Assembly: GCF_041296385.1 (NCBI RefSeq)
Contig: NW_027184083.1
Location: 3,038,001-3,102,000 of the forward strand
Direction: 5' to 3'
Origin: Aphelocoma coerulescens
Taxonomy: Eukaryota > Chordata > Aves > Passeriformes > Corvidae
DNA length: 64,000 nt
Made by a program: the position numbers and the translations under genes. Positions 31,208-42,400 of this stretch are shown one piece after another. Position 1 is the stretch's first letter, and every line of letters begins with the position of its first letter. The notes beneath the pieces are model-generated. The model had not been told where the DNA came from. It did no database searches and worked only from the letters and a program-made list of their open reading frames with translations.

Positions 31208-33922
31208 ATGGCGAACAGCAGCTCACAAACCGATGCTGTGGTGCTGATCTGGAAAGGTGTGTTTAGTATAATGCACACCTCCATTCCTGAGAACTCAGTT
31301 TGGGAATTATTAGATTGGGCTACTTTAAAAGGGATTTCCATGGACAGAGATACTGCCCTGGACTTTGGAGTATGGCAAGAACTTGGCTGTGCTGTCTGAC
31401 ACAAACTCCTGCTTGGGGACCCAGCAGTGTTAGAATGATACCAAACATGGCATTCGTTATTTATTCTGCTGACCGACCTTGACTGTGGCAGCAGAGCTGG
31501 CTCGCCTATTTCAGTAATGAGTGATGGAGAAATGTCAGAGGGGGACCCTGCTGACCGGGCTCCAGGGGCAAGTGATGGTGGATCCGGAAAAAACCCCTGG
31601 CTCCACAGGCAGAGCCTGCGCCGCCTCAGCCTGCACAATCGCAGGACTCCACGGCCCCCAGGGACCCCCTGCCGGCAGAGGCGGGGGTGCTGGGGCAGCA
31701 GGAGGGCACGCAGTCCACCTTGCTGCTCGGCTCGGCCTGCAGCCACAGCTTATCCAGGGCTGCGAATTACTGTTTAGTGAATTGGACCGTGGCAGCTCCT
31801 AGCCCATTTGTGTATGCGCCAGCAGAGCCAAAACCGCCCAGATCTACCTTCTTGGCCTGTGTAGCACCAGGCGTGACTGCACCGAGACTGCCTGGGTGGG
31901 GTCCACTGCCCTCCTTGGAGCTGGACTATTCTGCGCAGTCGCAGAACCGATCTGTCAACCTTTTAATACAGTATCTGCCTTTGCTGACAGTTACCGAACA
32001 TATCACGGCAGCTGGAGGAACTGCTCAGCTTGCAAAAGCAGCTGCTGCAGATGCCAGAGGCACCCCGCCGTGCTGGGTGCGCTGGGCCCACGTCTCCCGC
32101 AGGCAGCGCGGGCGGCGCGGCTCCGAACCAGGAAGTGGCGCGGCCAGCGGCAAACCCGGAAGTAGTGCTGCCACAGAAAAACCCGGAAGCAGCAGCTGCA
32201 GAGCAGCGGCCAGGGGCTGTGGCTCCGAACACAGCCTGGGAGTGAGAAACTGGCGTGACAATTGCACAGGAGTCAGCAGTGCCAGGCGCCAGCGTGGAGC
32301 AAGAGACAAGCACAGCGCCAGGTGCGACTGCAACCCCGGAGACGGCTGCAGCAGCTCCAGTACCAGTTTGGTCGGAACTGGCCGAGACGGCATCCCGTAA
32401 AAAAGCTGCTGTTCAAACTGCAGCGCAGCCAACTGTAGTCTGTGCTGTCTGTTCTGCCCCTAGCCAACCTAGCCAAAGTGCCCCTCTCCGTCCACCTTTG
32501 TGCGCTCCCAGCGTCCCAGGGTTGCCTTTGCCTGATAATTCCTCGTCAGGAAGTGAGGCAGATGAGGTTCTGGCCCCAGGGCGTAAAGCTGCTGTAGCCG
32601 GGCGGCGAAAGAAAAGGCTGGTCCAGTCTCGCCCTGGGACCTTTCAGGACTGCACGGTAACAGTGCGTCCGACCCACTGCAATCGCTTCTTAGAGTCAGT
32701 TAAGATGCGAGCGCTGAAGGAGGGTGACTGGAGGTTATTGGAAACACTTGGAATGCCAAATAGATTTGAGGATTCTGGGGGTAATCGGGAAACTGTTACA
32801 CTCCATCCAGAGGCTGTGCCAGAAGTTCAGGATGGTAGTGACTCCCCAAAAGGGGAGATCCAAGCTTTCCCAGTGTATAAGGCTCTCCCAAATTCAGGGG
32901 AGCATGACAAGCATGAGATGATTGCTTGGAAGGTTGCCCAGGATCTGCAATCCAAGGTGGCACAACATGGGCTAGGTTCTACTGAGGTTATGCAGATAAT
33001 AAGGGTGATAAATACAGATTTGCTTGCTCCATTTGATATTAGACACTTAGGTCAAATTCTATTTCAACCTATACAATTTACAGTTTTTGAGAAAACCTGG
33101 AGAAAGCTGGCCGACAAGGCTGCAGTAGGGAATATGCAGCTCCCTGCTGCCGATCCTCGATGGACAGTGGGAATGGATGCTTTGATGGGGACTGGTCCCT
33201 TCTCTGATCCCAGTCTACAGGGTACCTTGTCCCCTAGCTTCCTGCAGTAAGCTCAACAGGTCGGCATGGCTGCCCTGTTGAAAACCATAGAGTTGTCTGC
33301 ACCTAGAAAGAGATATACTGAAATAGTTCAAGGGAAATAAGAGTCATTCCTCTCTTTTGTAGAGAAAGTCGCTGCTTCCCTCGAGAAGCAGGTTGAGGAT
33401 GACGGGTTAAGACAGTTCTTGTTAAGGCAGTTAGTGAGAGATAACGCAAACGAGGAGTGCAGAAAAATCATAGATGCCTTACCAGGGGATCCTGAGGTAA
33501 CAGACATGGTCGAGGCCTGCTCTAAGGTGGGATCTGGGAACCAGAAAAGGTCTGCTTTGGCTGCGTTTCTGCAGCCTGTTCATGCATCTTCTGATCGTGA
33601 ACCAAAGCAACCCAAACACGCTAAAAAACGGAAGCGACCTAAGCCGAGACAAAAAGAGAACCCACCGATCCCCCAGTGCAAGAGGTGTGGCAGACCAGGG
33701 CATTGCTCGGACTATTGTAGATCCCGGACTCATGCTGATGGTCGGCCTTTGTCGGGAAACTTCCACCGGGGTGCAAGGAGGGGGAATTGCTCTCCGATGC
33801 AGTCGCTCCCCCAGAGAGTGGCACAGGTACAGGCACAGGCCTACCCAGCCACCCTAGAGACGGCACCCAGGGATCAGATGGTTTTGACGTCCACACCAAA
33901 GACCAGTCGTCTTAGACTCTAG
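31208..33922 (+). pseudogene. gag: Provirus E gag, broken
   Basis: The ATG at 31208 begins MANSSSQTDA, with matching sequence in F. A TGA at 31397-31399 and frameshifts between about 31600 and 32250 disrupt the matrix/linker region, which is Ala/Pro-rich. From 32255 the frame is steady through capsid, with TAA at 33248-33250 and TAA at 33338-33340, the latter in the major homology region (before ESFLSFVEKV). A basic stretch (KHAKKRKRPKPRQK) precedes one zinc knuckle (CKRCGRPGHCSDYC, about 33679-33720). Both TAA codons are found at the same places in F. Confidence 0.88.
33754..33760 (+). promoter_or_regulatory. Slippery heptamer, gag-pro junction of E
   Basis: G GGA AAC is in phase with gag (Ser-Gly-Asn codons), 34 bases after the zinc knuckle. 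It is a heptamer used for gag-pro frameshifting in primate betaretroviruses. The -1 frame is open from here until a 1-base deletion near 33890. Confidence 0.7.
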
Positions 33923-34562
33923 CGGTATTTATAAGGTTCCCTTGGATGCATATGGACCACTAGCCCAGGGATCCAGTGCGATGCTGGTGGGAAAACCTGA
34001 CGTTGACCATCAAGGAATCTTAGTGCACTCAGGAGTTATTGATGCTGACTTTAAAGGTCAGATTTACGTGATGGTCTCCACTCAAAAACCCCCTGTAACT
34101 CTTCCTGAAATGACCTGGCTTGCTAAATTAGTGCATTTTAAGTCTTGTGTCTCCAGGATAGCACAACCATCTCACGAAGATAACGGCAGTGGATCGACAG
34201 GACTTCCGCAGGCCTTCTGGACTGCAGACATCTCTGACCAAAGGCCACAGATGACATGTACCCTGATCCTGCCGAACGCCCGTCCTCCCCGGACTCAGCT
34301 TCGAGGTTTGATTGATACAGGCGCTGATGTAACTATCATCTTCTCTGTGTGGCCTCCCTCATGGCCTTTAGCCCCTGTGGGATCAGCCATCACAGGATTA
34401 GGAGGAACCACACAGAGCTATTTAAGCGAACGGCCTGTGGTGGTGAAGGACTCAGAGGGGCGCACAGCTACAATTAGGCCTTATGTTACTACCACTTCCC
34501 TTAACCTTTGGGGACGGTTCGTGTTGGCAGCTTGGGGGGTACGGATTGGGACAAATTTTTAG
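33761..34562 (+). pseudogene. pro: Provirus E dUTPase-like domain plus protease
   Basis: The dUTPase-like part retains LDAYGP, then GILVHSGVIDADFKGQI (about 34011-34061), a clear match to the dUTPase motif that holds the catalytic Asp. This part is better kept than in A-D. The protease follows with LIDTGAD (34308-34328), GLGG and LWGRFVLAAWG, and ends at TAG 34560-34562. The only break seen is a 1-base deletion near 33890 relative to F, which separates this frame from the slip site. dUTPase would lower dUTP during reverse transcription; the protease would mature Gag. Confidence 0.75.
34553..34559 (+). promoter_or_regulatory. Slippery heptamer, pro-pol junction of E
   Basis: A AAT TTT is in phase with pro (Thr-Asn-Phe codons) immediately before the TAG stop. 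The pol frame is -1 and starts right there. F has the same heptamer at 62353-62359. Confidence 0.75.
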
Positions 34563-37299
34563 CAGGGGTCACTGTGCGTAAGGGCGCACAGTATCCTACA
34601 CTGTCTTTGTGGTTGTTGACTAACACACCAATCTTCGAGCCGCAGTGACCCCTACCAAAGGAGAAGTTAGATGCCCTTCATCAGCTGGTTCAGGAACAGT
34701 TACAACAGGGGCACATTGAACCTTCTACTAGCCCCTGGAACACTCCTGTTCTCGTAATTAAGAAATCAGGGAAATGGAGATTATTGTAGGACCTCCAGAA
34801 AGTTAATGCAGTAATGGAAGGTATGGGTGCATTGCCTCCTGGCATGCCCTCTCCCACCATGATTCCTTCGGGGTGGGATATCCTGATAATTGATTTGAAG
34901 GATTGTTTTTTCACAATTCCTTTGCATCCTGATGACAAACCAAAATTTGCCTTTACTGTGCCTGCCATTAACAATGCTGAACCTGCTAAGAGATACCAAT
35001 GGAAGGTCCTCCCTCAAGGGATGAAGAACAGCCCAATTATCTGTCAGTGGTATGTCGCCCAAGCTTTAGCCGAAGTTTGCAAGCAGTTTCCTGATGCATG
35101 CTGCTACTATTATATGGATGATATCCTGGTGGCAGCATCCACCCAGGACGAGCTGCTGAGAATACAGCTTCAGCTGCTGGCTGCTCTGCATGCATAAGGA
35201 TTAGAGATAGCTCCGGAGAAAGTTCAACAGCATCCTCCTTGGAAATATTTAGGAGTGAAAATTTGGACCAAACTATCCAACGCCAAGAGGTGCAATTCCC
35301 GGATTCGATTAAAACCTTGAATGATGCTCAGAAGCTGCTGGGTGTCATCAATTGGTTACAACCTTATTTCGGTCTAACTGCAAAGCAACTTTCCCTGCTT
35401 TTTAATACATTAAAAGGGGATCCCGATCTGAATTCACTGCGGGAGTTGACTCCGGAAGCGCGATGAGCACTGCAAGAGGTCCAACGGGCTGTTTCCGCTC
35501 CTCAGGTTTATTGAGTGGATCCCTCCATTGCTATCACTGTTTTCATTACTATTCCAGACCTCCATCCTACAGGTATCATTGGCCAGTGGAATGCACGAAT
35601 CCTTAGCATATCCTAGAATGGGTCTTTTTGCCTCATCAGCCGAAAAGGACTGTGACCACAGTGTTTGAATTGGTCGCTTCTCTGATAATCAAATGCCATC
35701 AATGGTGTTTGCAATTGATGGCTGCGGATCCTGCAGTAATTGTCATTCCGATCTCAAAGTAATACTTTGAGTGGAGCCTCATCCATAGTGCTCTTTTGCA
35801 AAGCGCGCTGCAAAACTTCTCAGGGCAGATCACTTACCATCTGCCCAGCCATAAATTACTGCAGTTGGCAAAATCGACCATACTTTCCTTGCGGCCGAGA
35901 AATAGTCAAGTACCGGTGCAAGGACCCACCGTCTTTATGGATGGTTCAGGGAAAACTGGGAAAGCTAATGTTACCTGGAAGGAGGGATCGGAATGGCAGG
36001 TGCTGAAGGAACACGAGTCAGGCTCTGCTCAGTTAGTTGAATTAAGAGCTGTTACCATGGCTTTTCAGCGATTCTCACAGGAACCTTTGAATTTGGTTAC
36101 TGACTCTGCTTATGTAGCAGATATCACCCAATGCTTAGATTGTTCACTTCTGAAGGAGGTGAATAATGCGGCTCTGTTTTTGCTGTTGCAAACCTTGTGG
36201 TCTGCAATTCAGGCTCGAGTGCATCCGTATTACATTCTGCACATTCGAAGCCACAGCAATTTACCAGTTTCTAACAGAAGGCAATGCCAGGGCTGACATG
36301 CTGGCCAACCCTGTGTGGGTAGGGCCTCAGCCTGACAAAATTGCACAAGCCAAGACATCGCACGGTTTCTTCCATCAAAGTGCACATACCCTTCAGAAGC
36401 AGTTTCATTTAATGCCAACCGAGGTGCACAACATTGTCAGCGCTTGTGCTGACTGTCATGGACTCGCTGCGCCTTTGCCACCAGAGGTAAACCCCAGAGG
36501 GCTAAAAGCCTTGCAGATTTGGCAAACGGATGTAACACACATCCCAGAATTTGGTCGGCTGAAATATGTGCACGTGTCTATTGACACTTTCTCCTCAGCT
36601 ATGTGGGCTACTGCTCACACTGGAGAGAAGGGTCGTGATATCATTGCCCATTGGAAATTGGCTTTCTCAGTCCTGGGCGTGCCAGCTTCTGTGAAAACCG
36701 ATAATGGCCCTGCCCACACCTCGGAGAAGACGCGAGAGTTCTTACACTTATGGGGTGTAGACCATACCTTTGGTATCCCACATTCTCCTACTGGCCAAGC
36801 TATTGTCAAACGCACTCATGGTACCTTGAAGCGTGTTTAGGACAAACAGAAAAGGGGAATGCATGGAGAAACCCCACAGAGTCGACTAGCAAAAGCTTTG
36901 TATACAATCAATCAACTTACAGTGCCACAAAATTCAAATAATCCTGTTATTCTGAATCATTTTCTCTCATTGCAGTCTTCAGGTGAGACACAACTTCCCC
37001 GGGCAAAAGTCTGGGTATGGAATCTACTCACTAACCAGTGGGAAGGCCTGCATGAGCTTATCATTTGGGGTCGTGGGTATGCTTGCGTTTCCACAGATAC
37101 TGGGGTATGGTGGCTACCTTCAAAATGCGTTCGCCCTGACCTACGGCACCAGAGGCAGAACAGGCAACCTCCAAATGATGGCCAGAACGCCAACCATCCA
37201 AATGGCGACCAGAATGTAGATCATCAGCCTAATGACTCTTATGATGATGACCAAGATGTCAACCATCAGGCAGATGGTCCTTCTACAAGCAGAGACTGA
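34559..37299 (+). pseudogene. pol: Provirus E pol (RT, RNase H, integrase), broken
   Basis: RT begins in the -1 frame but has TGA near 34646 and TAG near 34787. The central RT is open (34814-35197) with LPQGMKNSP and an intact YMDD (35111-35122). Stops and frameshifts follow in the thumb and connection. RNase H is readable (MDGSG, ELRAV, TDSAY). Integrase has the zinc-binding part, TDVTH and TDNGPAHTS, but its third catalytic residue is Lys in IVKRTHG instead of Glu. A TAG lies at 36838-36840. The tail, NDGQNANHPNGDQNVDHQ and more, is rich in Asn and Asp and ends at TGA 37297-37299. Confidence 0.9.
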
Positions 37300-37326
37300 G
37301 ATGGTCCTTCTACAAGCAGAGACTGA
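37273..37326 (+). repeat. 27-base tandem duplication at the pol stop of E
   Basis: Two adjacent copies of a 27-base unit, GATGGTCC...GAGACTGA, include the stop codon. F has one copy, so the duplication happened in E. Confidence 0.9.
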
Positions 37327-37442
37327 ACTTTAAATTTCTTGTTATGGAGTCAGATCGTTAAAGCCTTAAGGACATATTTAGAATTAATAACTGATGTAGG
37401 TTTCTAATTAGGATTAATAGTAGAGTTGTTATCTTATCAAAC

Positions 37443-37454
37443 AAAAAGGGGGAA
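37443..37454 (+). promoter_or_regulatory. Polypurine tract of provirus E
   Basis: AAAAAGGGGGAA lies just before the 3' LTR. No env lies between pol and this tract. Confidence 0.85.
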
Positions 37455-37455
37455 T

Positions 37456-37826
37456 TGTAGATACAAAAATGTTGCTAGCAAGGATTTTCCTCCTTCTTTC
37501 TAAGCCCGTGAGAGACTTTTCTCTCTCACAGAAGCAGTAGCAGAGTTATGTAAACAACCAAACACCTGCAGCCTTGAAAAAAAATCTTGTTTATGGTATA
37601 GTAGAAAAATATTTTGACAATGGATGTTTTAGGATTTTAGCCAATCACCCCCAAGGGGTGGCTGATCCTTTGTCCAATTAAACTATGAAGAAAAACGTCT
37701 ATAAAAGAGTTTGTAAAATAATTAAATAAATCCATCTTGCTGAACAATTCCTGCCTACTGGATCTTCTCTCCTCCTCCTCCCTATGGCTGTGGGACACGG
37801 TGATATACCCTAGGGCAGCGGTAATA
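37456..37826 (+). repeat. Provirus E 3' LTR
   Basis: The LTR is 371 bp. The U5 end reads CTAGGGCAGCGGTAATA, lacking about ten bases that the 5' LTR has between GGG and GCGG. Several substitutions occur in the first 60 bases, so the copy is not young. Confidence 0.92.
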
Positions 37827-37944
37827 CCTTCCTGCCATCCCAGATAGACACCAGTGCTAACTCGCTCTCCATCAATGCCATTCCCACACAAATTAAATTC
37901 AGAATAACCTATTTGCAGAGGAAGCAGATGGTGTTGTTCGATGT

Positions 37945-38300
37945 TGTGGATACAAAAATGCTGCTTCCAAGGATTTTCTTGCTATTTTCTACGTCCGTGA
38001 GAGACTTTTCTCTCTCACAGAGATAGTAGCAGAGTTCTGTAAACAATGAAACACCTGCAGCCTTGAAAAGTCTTGTTTATAGTACAGTAGAAAAATATTT
38101 TGACAATGGATGTTTTAGGATTCTAGCCAATCACCCCCAAGGGGTGGCTGATCCTTTGTCCAATTAGACTATGAAGAAAAAAGTCTATAAAAGATTTTGT
38201 AAAATAATTAAATAATTCAATCTTGCTGCATAATTCCTGCCTGTTGGATCTTGTCTCCTCCTCCCTATGGCTGCGGGACACGGTGATATACCCTAGGGCA
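37945..38300 (+). mobile_element. Solo LTR of the E/F family, 3'-truncated
   Basis: It begins TGTGGATACAAAAATG and matches the E and F LTRs to CCCTAGGGCA, where the last U5 bases are missing. No target-site duplication is visible. It lies only 112 bases after the duplication that ends provirus E. Confidence 0.85.
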
Positions 38301-38375
38301 TTTTTTATGATATGATGATTCTGGCAGAAAGGGCAAAGGGACAATATGTTCTCTCTGATGACTGAAGGGGAAATT

Positions 38376-38815
38376 TGTTGGAGAATAGAATTATTGGGAT
38401 CAATAAAAGAACTGTGCAAGCTATTGAGCTGGAGGTTTTTAGGCTTGTGTGTGTGAGAGACATTTTCCGTGGGAAAGTCCCTGTGTGAAACTAAACAGTT
38501 TCAGCCTGAGAAATTTCAGGGAGTAAAGAACTTGCAGGTGTGATATCCGGGCGTGATACGAGGGAGGCAAGCACAAAATTCTTTTGATCATAACAAGACT
38601 GTGGAAAACTGCCAATGTAGTCCAATTATGTAGAAATAGAAATGTATCTTGATAAGCTTTAAGCCACTTAGGAGCTAACAAGCTGGTATACTATATAAGA
38701 GTTTTTAGACTGCTAATAAATCGGAGTTCATTTTTCAACCATATTGGTTTGGCTTCTGTTTTTCTCGCTCCCCCCGCCGGGGATCCGGGTTCCCCGTCCC
38801 GCGCGGTTTCCAACA
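38376..38815 (+). mobile_element. Solo LTR, family X copy 2
   Basis: The element is 440 bp, TGTTGGAGAATAGAATT...GGTTTCCAACA, flanked by a perfect 6-bp duplication GAAATT (38370-38375, 38816-38821). It has TATATAAG near 38693 and an AATAAA near 38716. It is the same family as 25866-26282 and 61282-61708. Confidence 0.9.
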
Positions 38816-38821
38816 GAAATT

Positions 38822-39429
38822 AAAGCAACCTGCACGGTTTTCTAATGGAAGACTAGCATTTGCCCTAATAACACAGCTGAGCTCTGGGGGTGAATTTTCC
38901 ACTTTAACACGCAGTTTACACATTTCAGAAATCCTCTTTGCTTCTGAGATCTCAATCCTTCTTTGCCAATGGGCCAAAGGTGACTTGTCTAGGTCTCTGT
39001 CTACCAGACTGACCTTCCTCTAGGCTGCATCTCAGGACCTGAGAGGAAAGAATGCATGTCCCTTTAAGGCAGATTAGATCATAGTTGTCTATTGTGAAGG
39101 GCTTTTTTGGTGGTCTTTGTTTTAGATCAGACCATTGTCTGAGATAACCTATTGAGGCTAATGAGAACTCACATAAACAGCAGAGGGCTCTGTACATTTT
39201 TGAGTTCAATTCTTGTGTTTCAACATGGTGCCATATTGAAGCCATAAAAATAAATCACAGATGCCTACAAATTACTGGTGGCCTACAATCCCACTCAGGC
39301 CCCAAGAGGATAGCATGCGTTACTTCAGTTCAGTTTTTATTACGTTGTAAACTTTTGATTGTTCTGTGTTGTCATTGATGTGTCAAGACTGGGCTCTGAC
39401 AGTGCGTCTCATCTGACTGAGATCAACAA
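38822..39429. other. Unrecognised non-coding sequence
   Basis: No coding sequence or clear repeat ends are seen. It is probably host sequence. Confidence 0.5.
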
Positions 39430-39999
39430 TGCTCTGCTAAAGCTGAAAAAAAAGAAGTAAAATAACAACACTATACAGACAGTAGAACAAACAGTATTTT
39501 ACTCACTTGATAAGGATAGTAGAACAGAACAACATTTTACTCTTATCAAGGAAAATAGAACAGAACAGCACAGCCTTGGACAAATAGATTAAGGATGTAA
39601 CTTAGGCAAACAGAAGTCATGCAAAATGCAAGCAGGATGCCAGGTCAGCTCTGCAAGGCTGACAAAGTAGAATTTATGCAAAACAACAATATTGCGCTTA
39701 CTCAAAAGTAGGGGGCAAGGAACAGCCACCTAAAAAGGACACTGGACTTGAAGACAGACCCCAAAGAACCATATAAGGACTTCTGATAAGGGGTGCAACT
39801 ATGTAAAATAAAGTCAAGTAAGCGGGGATAGCTAATGAATATGTAATCAGTGTGTATGATAAAAACTGTTCACCTGACGCTCAGGGCACTCAATTAGAGG
39901 AAGGATCCTCCCAGTGACTAGCATGCTGTAATAAAAATGCCTGCTTTCTAATACTCAAAACTGTGTTAGAGAGTTTCTGTCTGGCTGATTTTGGTATCA
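39430..39999 (+). mobile_element. Probable solo LTR (class I type)
   Basis: The end GCTGTAATAAAAATGCCTGC then CTGGCTGATTTTGGTATCA is typical of avian gammaretrovirus-like LTRs with U5 after AATAAA (about 39931). The start (TGCTCTGC) is a guess and no duplication is seen. Confidence 0.55.
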
Positions 40000-42098
40000 C
40001 AGTATTATGGGACTTTATTTAATCAACCACAGTCAATAGCTGTGCAATATGGTGGCAAAACACAAGGGTTGTGTCAGCATGTAGCAGTGCTTCAAGGAGA
40101 GATGAGTGGGTATAGGAACATATTCCCTAAGTGTCCTGTGATATATGAGCCATAAACCGTGATGTTCCCTTTGTTGTTAGAGAAGCCTTTGTCCTGATGT
40201 ACTTCCAGCTACTCAGCACTTCACTATTTTAGACTCAAAGAGAAATCACCAAAAGGCTTGGCTGAGTGTTGAGGATGTTCCATTGGTACTGTTTTAAAAT
40301 CTTTTATAGGAGGATCAGTATACTATGTCTTAGGACTAAACTTCTCTAACATTATCAATGCTAGTGATCAGCTTGTCCTGTTAAGTGAGAATTTGGTATC
40401 AAGTAACTGGGTTTTTTTTCCCCTCCACTTTAAAAAATCACCATTTTGTCCTGTAATAGCTAGAGGAGGTAACAATAATGGTGCTTTCACAGCCCTTCGT
40501 AATTCTAAACAAAGAAAAAGAGGACCAATGAAGCCATATTGACCCAAAGCATGTTTCAAATTTTATTTACAGATCTTTAGGTATAGGATGCCCCTTCATA
40601 AATGGAAGGATGAGACTCCTTAGGATAACATCACCATATCCTTTGAACAACATCTGAAAACAATACTGTTCCCTAGTTGTGCCAAAGTTCTGCCAAGTCA
40701 AATGAAATATTACAGTGCAGCTAACGTCTGAACTGAATGAGCACATCTAGAAGATGTCTGTGCATGGAGAGTCACAGAGCCATTTTAATGTAGACATCTG
40801 AATCTGCAGGATGTAAACCAGCATGAATTCAAGAACACATTTTCCTCTGAATATTTAAAGTCAAAGTATATATTTTCTTAAACCACCAAAGTATTCTAAA
40901 AGTTATGGGCTTTTTTAAAATGAGATAGCACTGATATAAAATAATTTTCAAAGTTTCTATCACTACCATTAACCTGTAGTACCATTTAGAAGGAAACTTT
41001 CAGATATTATTTATCTTACTGGGATCTACAAATCTTTGCAACTACTTAAAATTGAACCAGTATTTATAGCTCTCTTGTTGAACACAGACAAGTAGCTCAT
41101 TCTAATACATAGAAAGAAAAGCAATAATTCACAAATTAAATACACCCCTTTAAAGTTGCAGATGCTTTTGATCCTGACATAACATAATGCCCCCTGAAAC
41201 AACTGAAGTGTCGTGTGAACCAATTATTTATGTTTCTATAGACTGGAGAAGTTATAAAGTGTTGAGATGAAATTATTTCCTAACACCAGCTCTGTGTTTT
41301 GTTAAACAAAATGCGACAAAGTATACTTTAGCACTGTGGCATTATAGGCATAGGTTTTCAGTGCCAAAAATTTCCAGTAGTGGCTGTTTAATAGATAGAC
41401 AAAAATGTCCTGACCTCATCTAGAGAAACCTCTCCCAAAACCATATTTTTGATATGGTGTAATACCCAGCATATTCTGAAACCACTCAAGTGAATGACCT
41501 ACCACTTAATCCTTTGGGTCAGCACAATCTAAAAAATTGAACATTTGAGAACTTTTCTGTAATATTTAGCCTGCATTACCTTTAGTTAAATGTTCCTAGT
41601 TCTGCCTTTTTGTCCTTTACAATAGCATAGCTCCACCTGCTTTGCTAATTACACTGCTTCAGTACTTGTATACCAGCAATGTAACATACCTTTGCCATAG
41701 ATAATTAAGGACAATAGAAAAAATTAAAATTAAAAATTGTGAAACAATAGAAAATTACATTGATAAGAAAAGGACCATGCTATAATTTTTTCAACTGATT
41801 TGCCATGGCCTCTTAATTTCTTCAAACAATTAGACGGTCAAAATGTATAAAAGTTCCAGGACTAGAACCAAAGTAACAGAATAAATCAGCATGCAAGCTT
41901 TCCCCCAAATTAGGTAACAATAAAATCAGGCAGCTATCCAAACAATACAAAATGACTATTAGTAAGCAAAAACCTGGCATGCCTGTGAAAAGATACAGAA
42001 TTTTCTACTTCACAGGACGCAGGACAGTGCATAGTGTGAGGTGAAATGGAACATAACACACCCAATTTGTACTGCAGTATTTGAATTTGTTTACAGTC
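40000..42098. other. Unrecognised non-coding sequence, AT-rich
   Basis: About 2.1 kb without convincing open frames, LTR ends or LINE similarity. It is the longest likely host-unique stretch together with 42.4-44.8 kb. Confidence 0.5.
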
Positions 42099-42400
42099 AG
42101 AGAATCACAGGATAGTTGAGGTCGGCAGGGTGGGCTAGAGCAGATTGCTCAGGACCATATCCAGTTGTTTTTTTTCAATATCTTTGAGGATGGACACTCC
42201 ACAACCTCTCTGGGAACCCTGTTTTAGTGCTTGGCCACCCTCACAGTAAAAAAGTTCCTTAAGTCTAAGTTGCATATCCCATACTTCAGTTTGTTCCTTC
42301 TCATCCTGTCAGTGAGCACCACTGAAAAGAGTCTGTCTCTGACTTCTTTAGTCCCACCAATCAGGTATTTATGCACTGCAATGGGGGAATACTCCAGTAT
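42099..42400 (-). repeat. CR1 LINE 3' end
   Basis: The sequence from AGAATCACAGGATAGTTGAG through CACTCCACAACCTCTCTGGG and CCCTCACAGTAAAAAAGTTC is the reverse of a CR1 3' region, of a different subfamily from that at 20208. It is diverged, so it is old. Confidence 0.85.

Larger units (their letters stand above)
30701..37826 (+). mobile_element. Provirus E: env-less class II ERV with dUTPase-protease
   Basis: The element is flanked by the perfect 6-bp duplication CCTTCC (30695-30700 and 37827-37832). LTRs begin TGTGGATAC or TGTAGATAC and end GGTAATA, so the terminal pair is TG...TA instead of TG...CA. Order: LTR, primer site, gag, dUTPase-protease, pol, polypurine tract, LTR. The LTRs have clearly diverged, including a U5 length difference. 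Full length is 7,126 bp. Many stops and frameshifts are present. It is the most complete copy of the E/F lineage here. Confidence 0.92.

Noticed and set aside
31057..31746. 229-codon minus-strand frame
   Set aside because: It is antisense to the leader and gag start of provirus E, and is broken in F (58483-58668).
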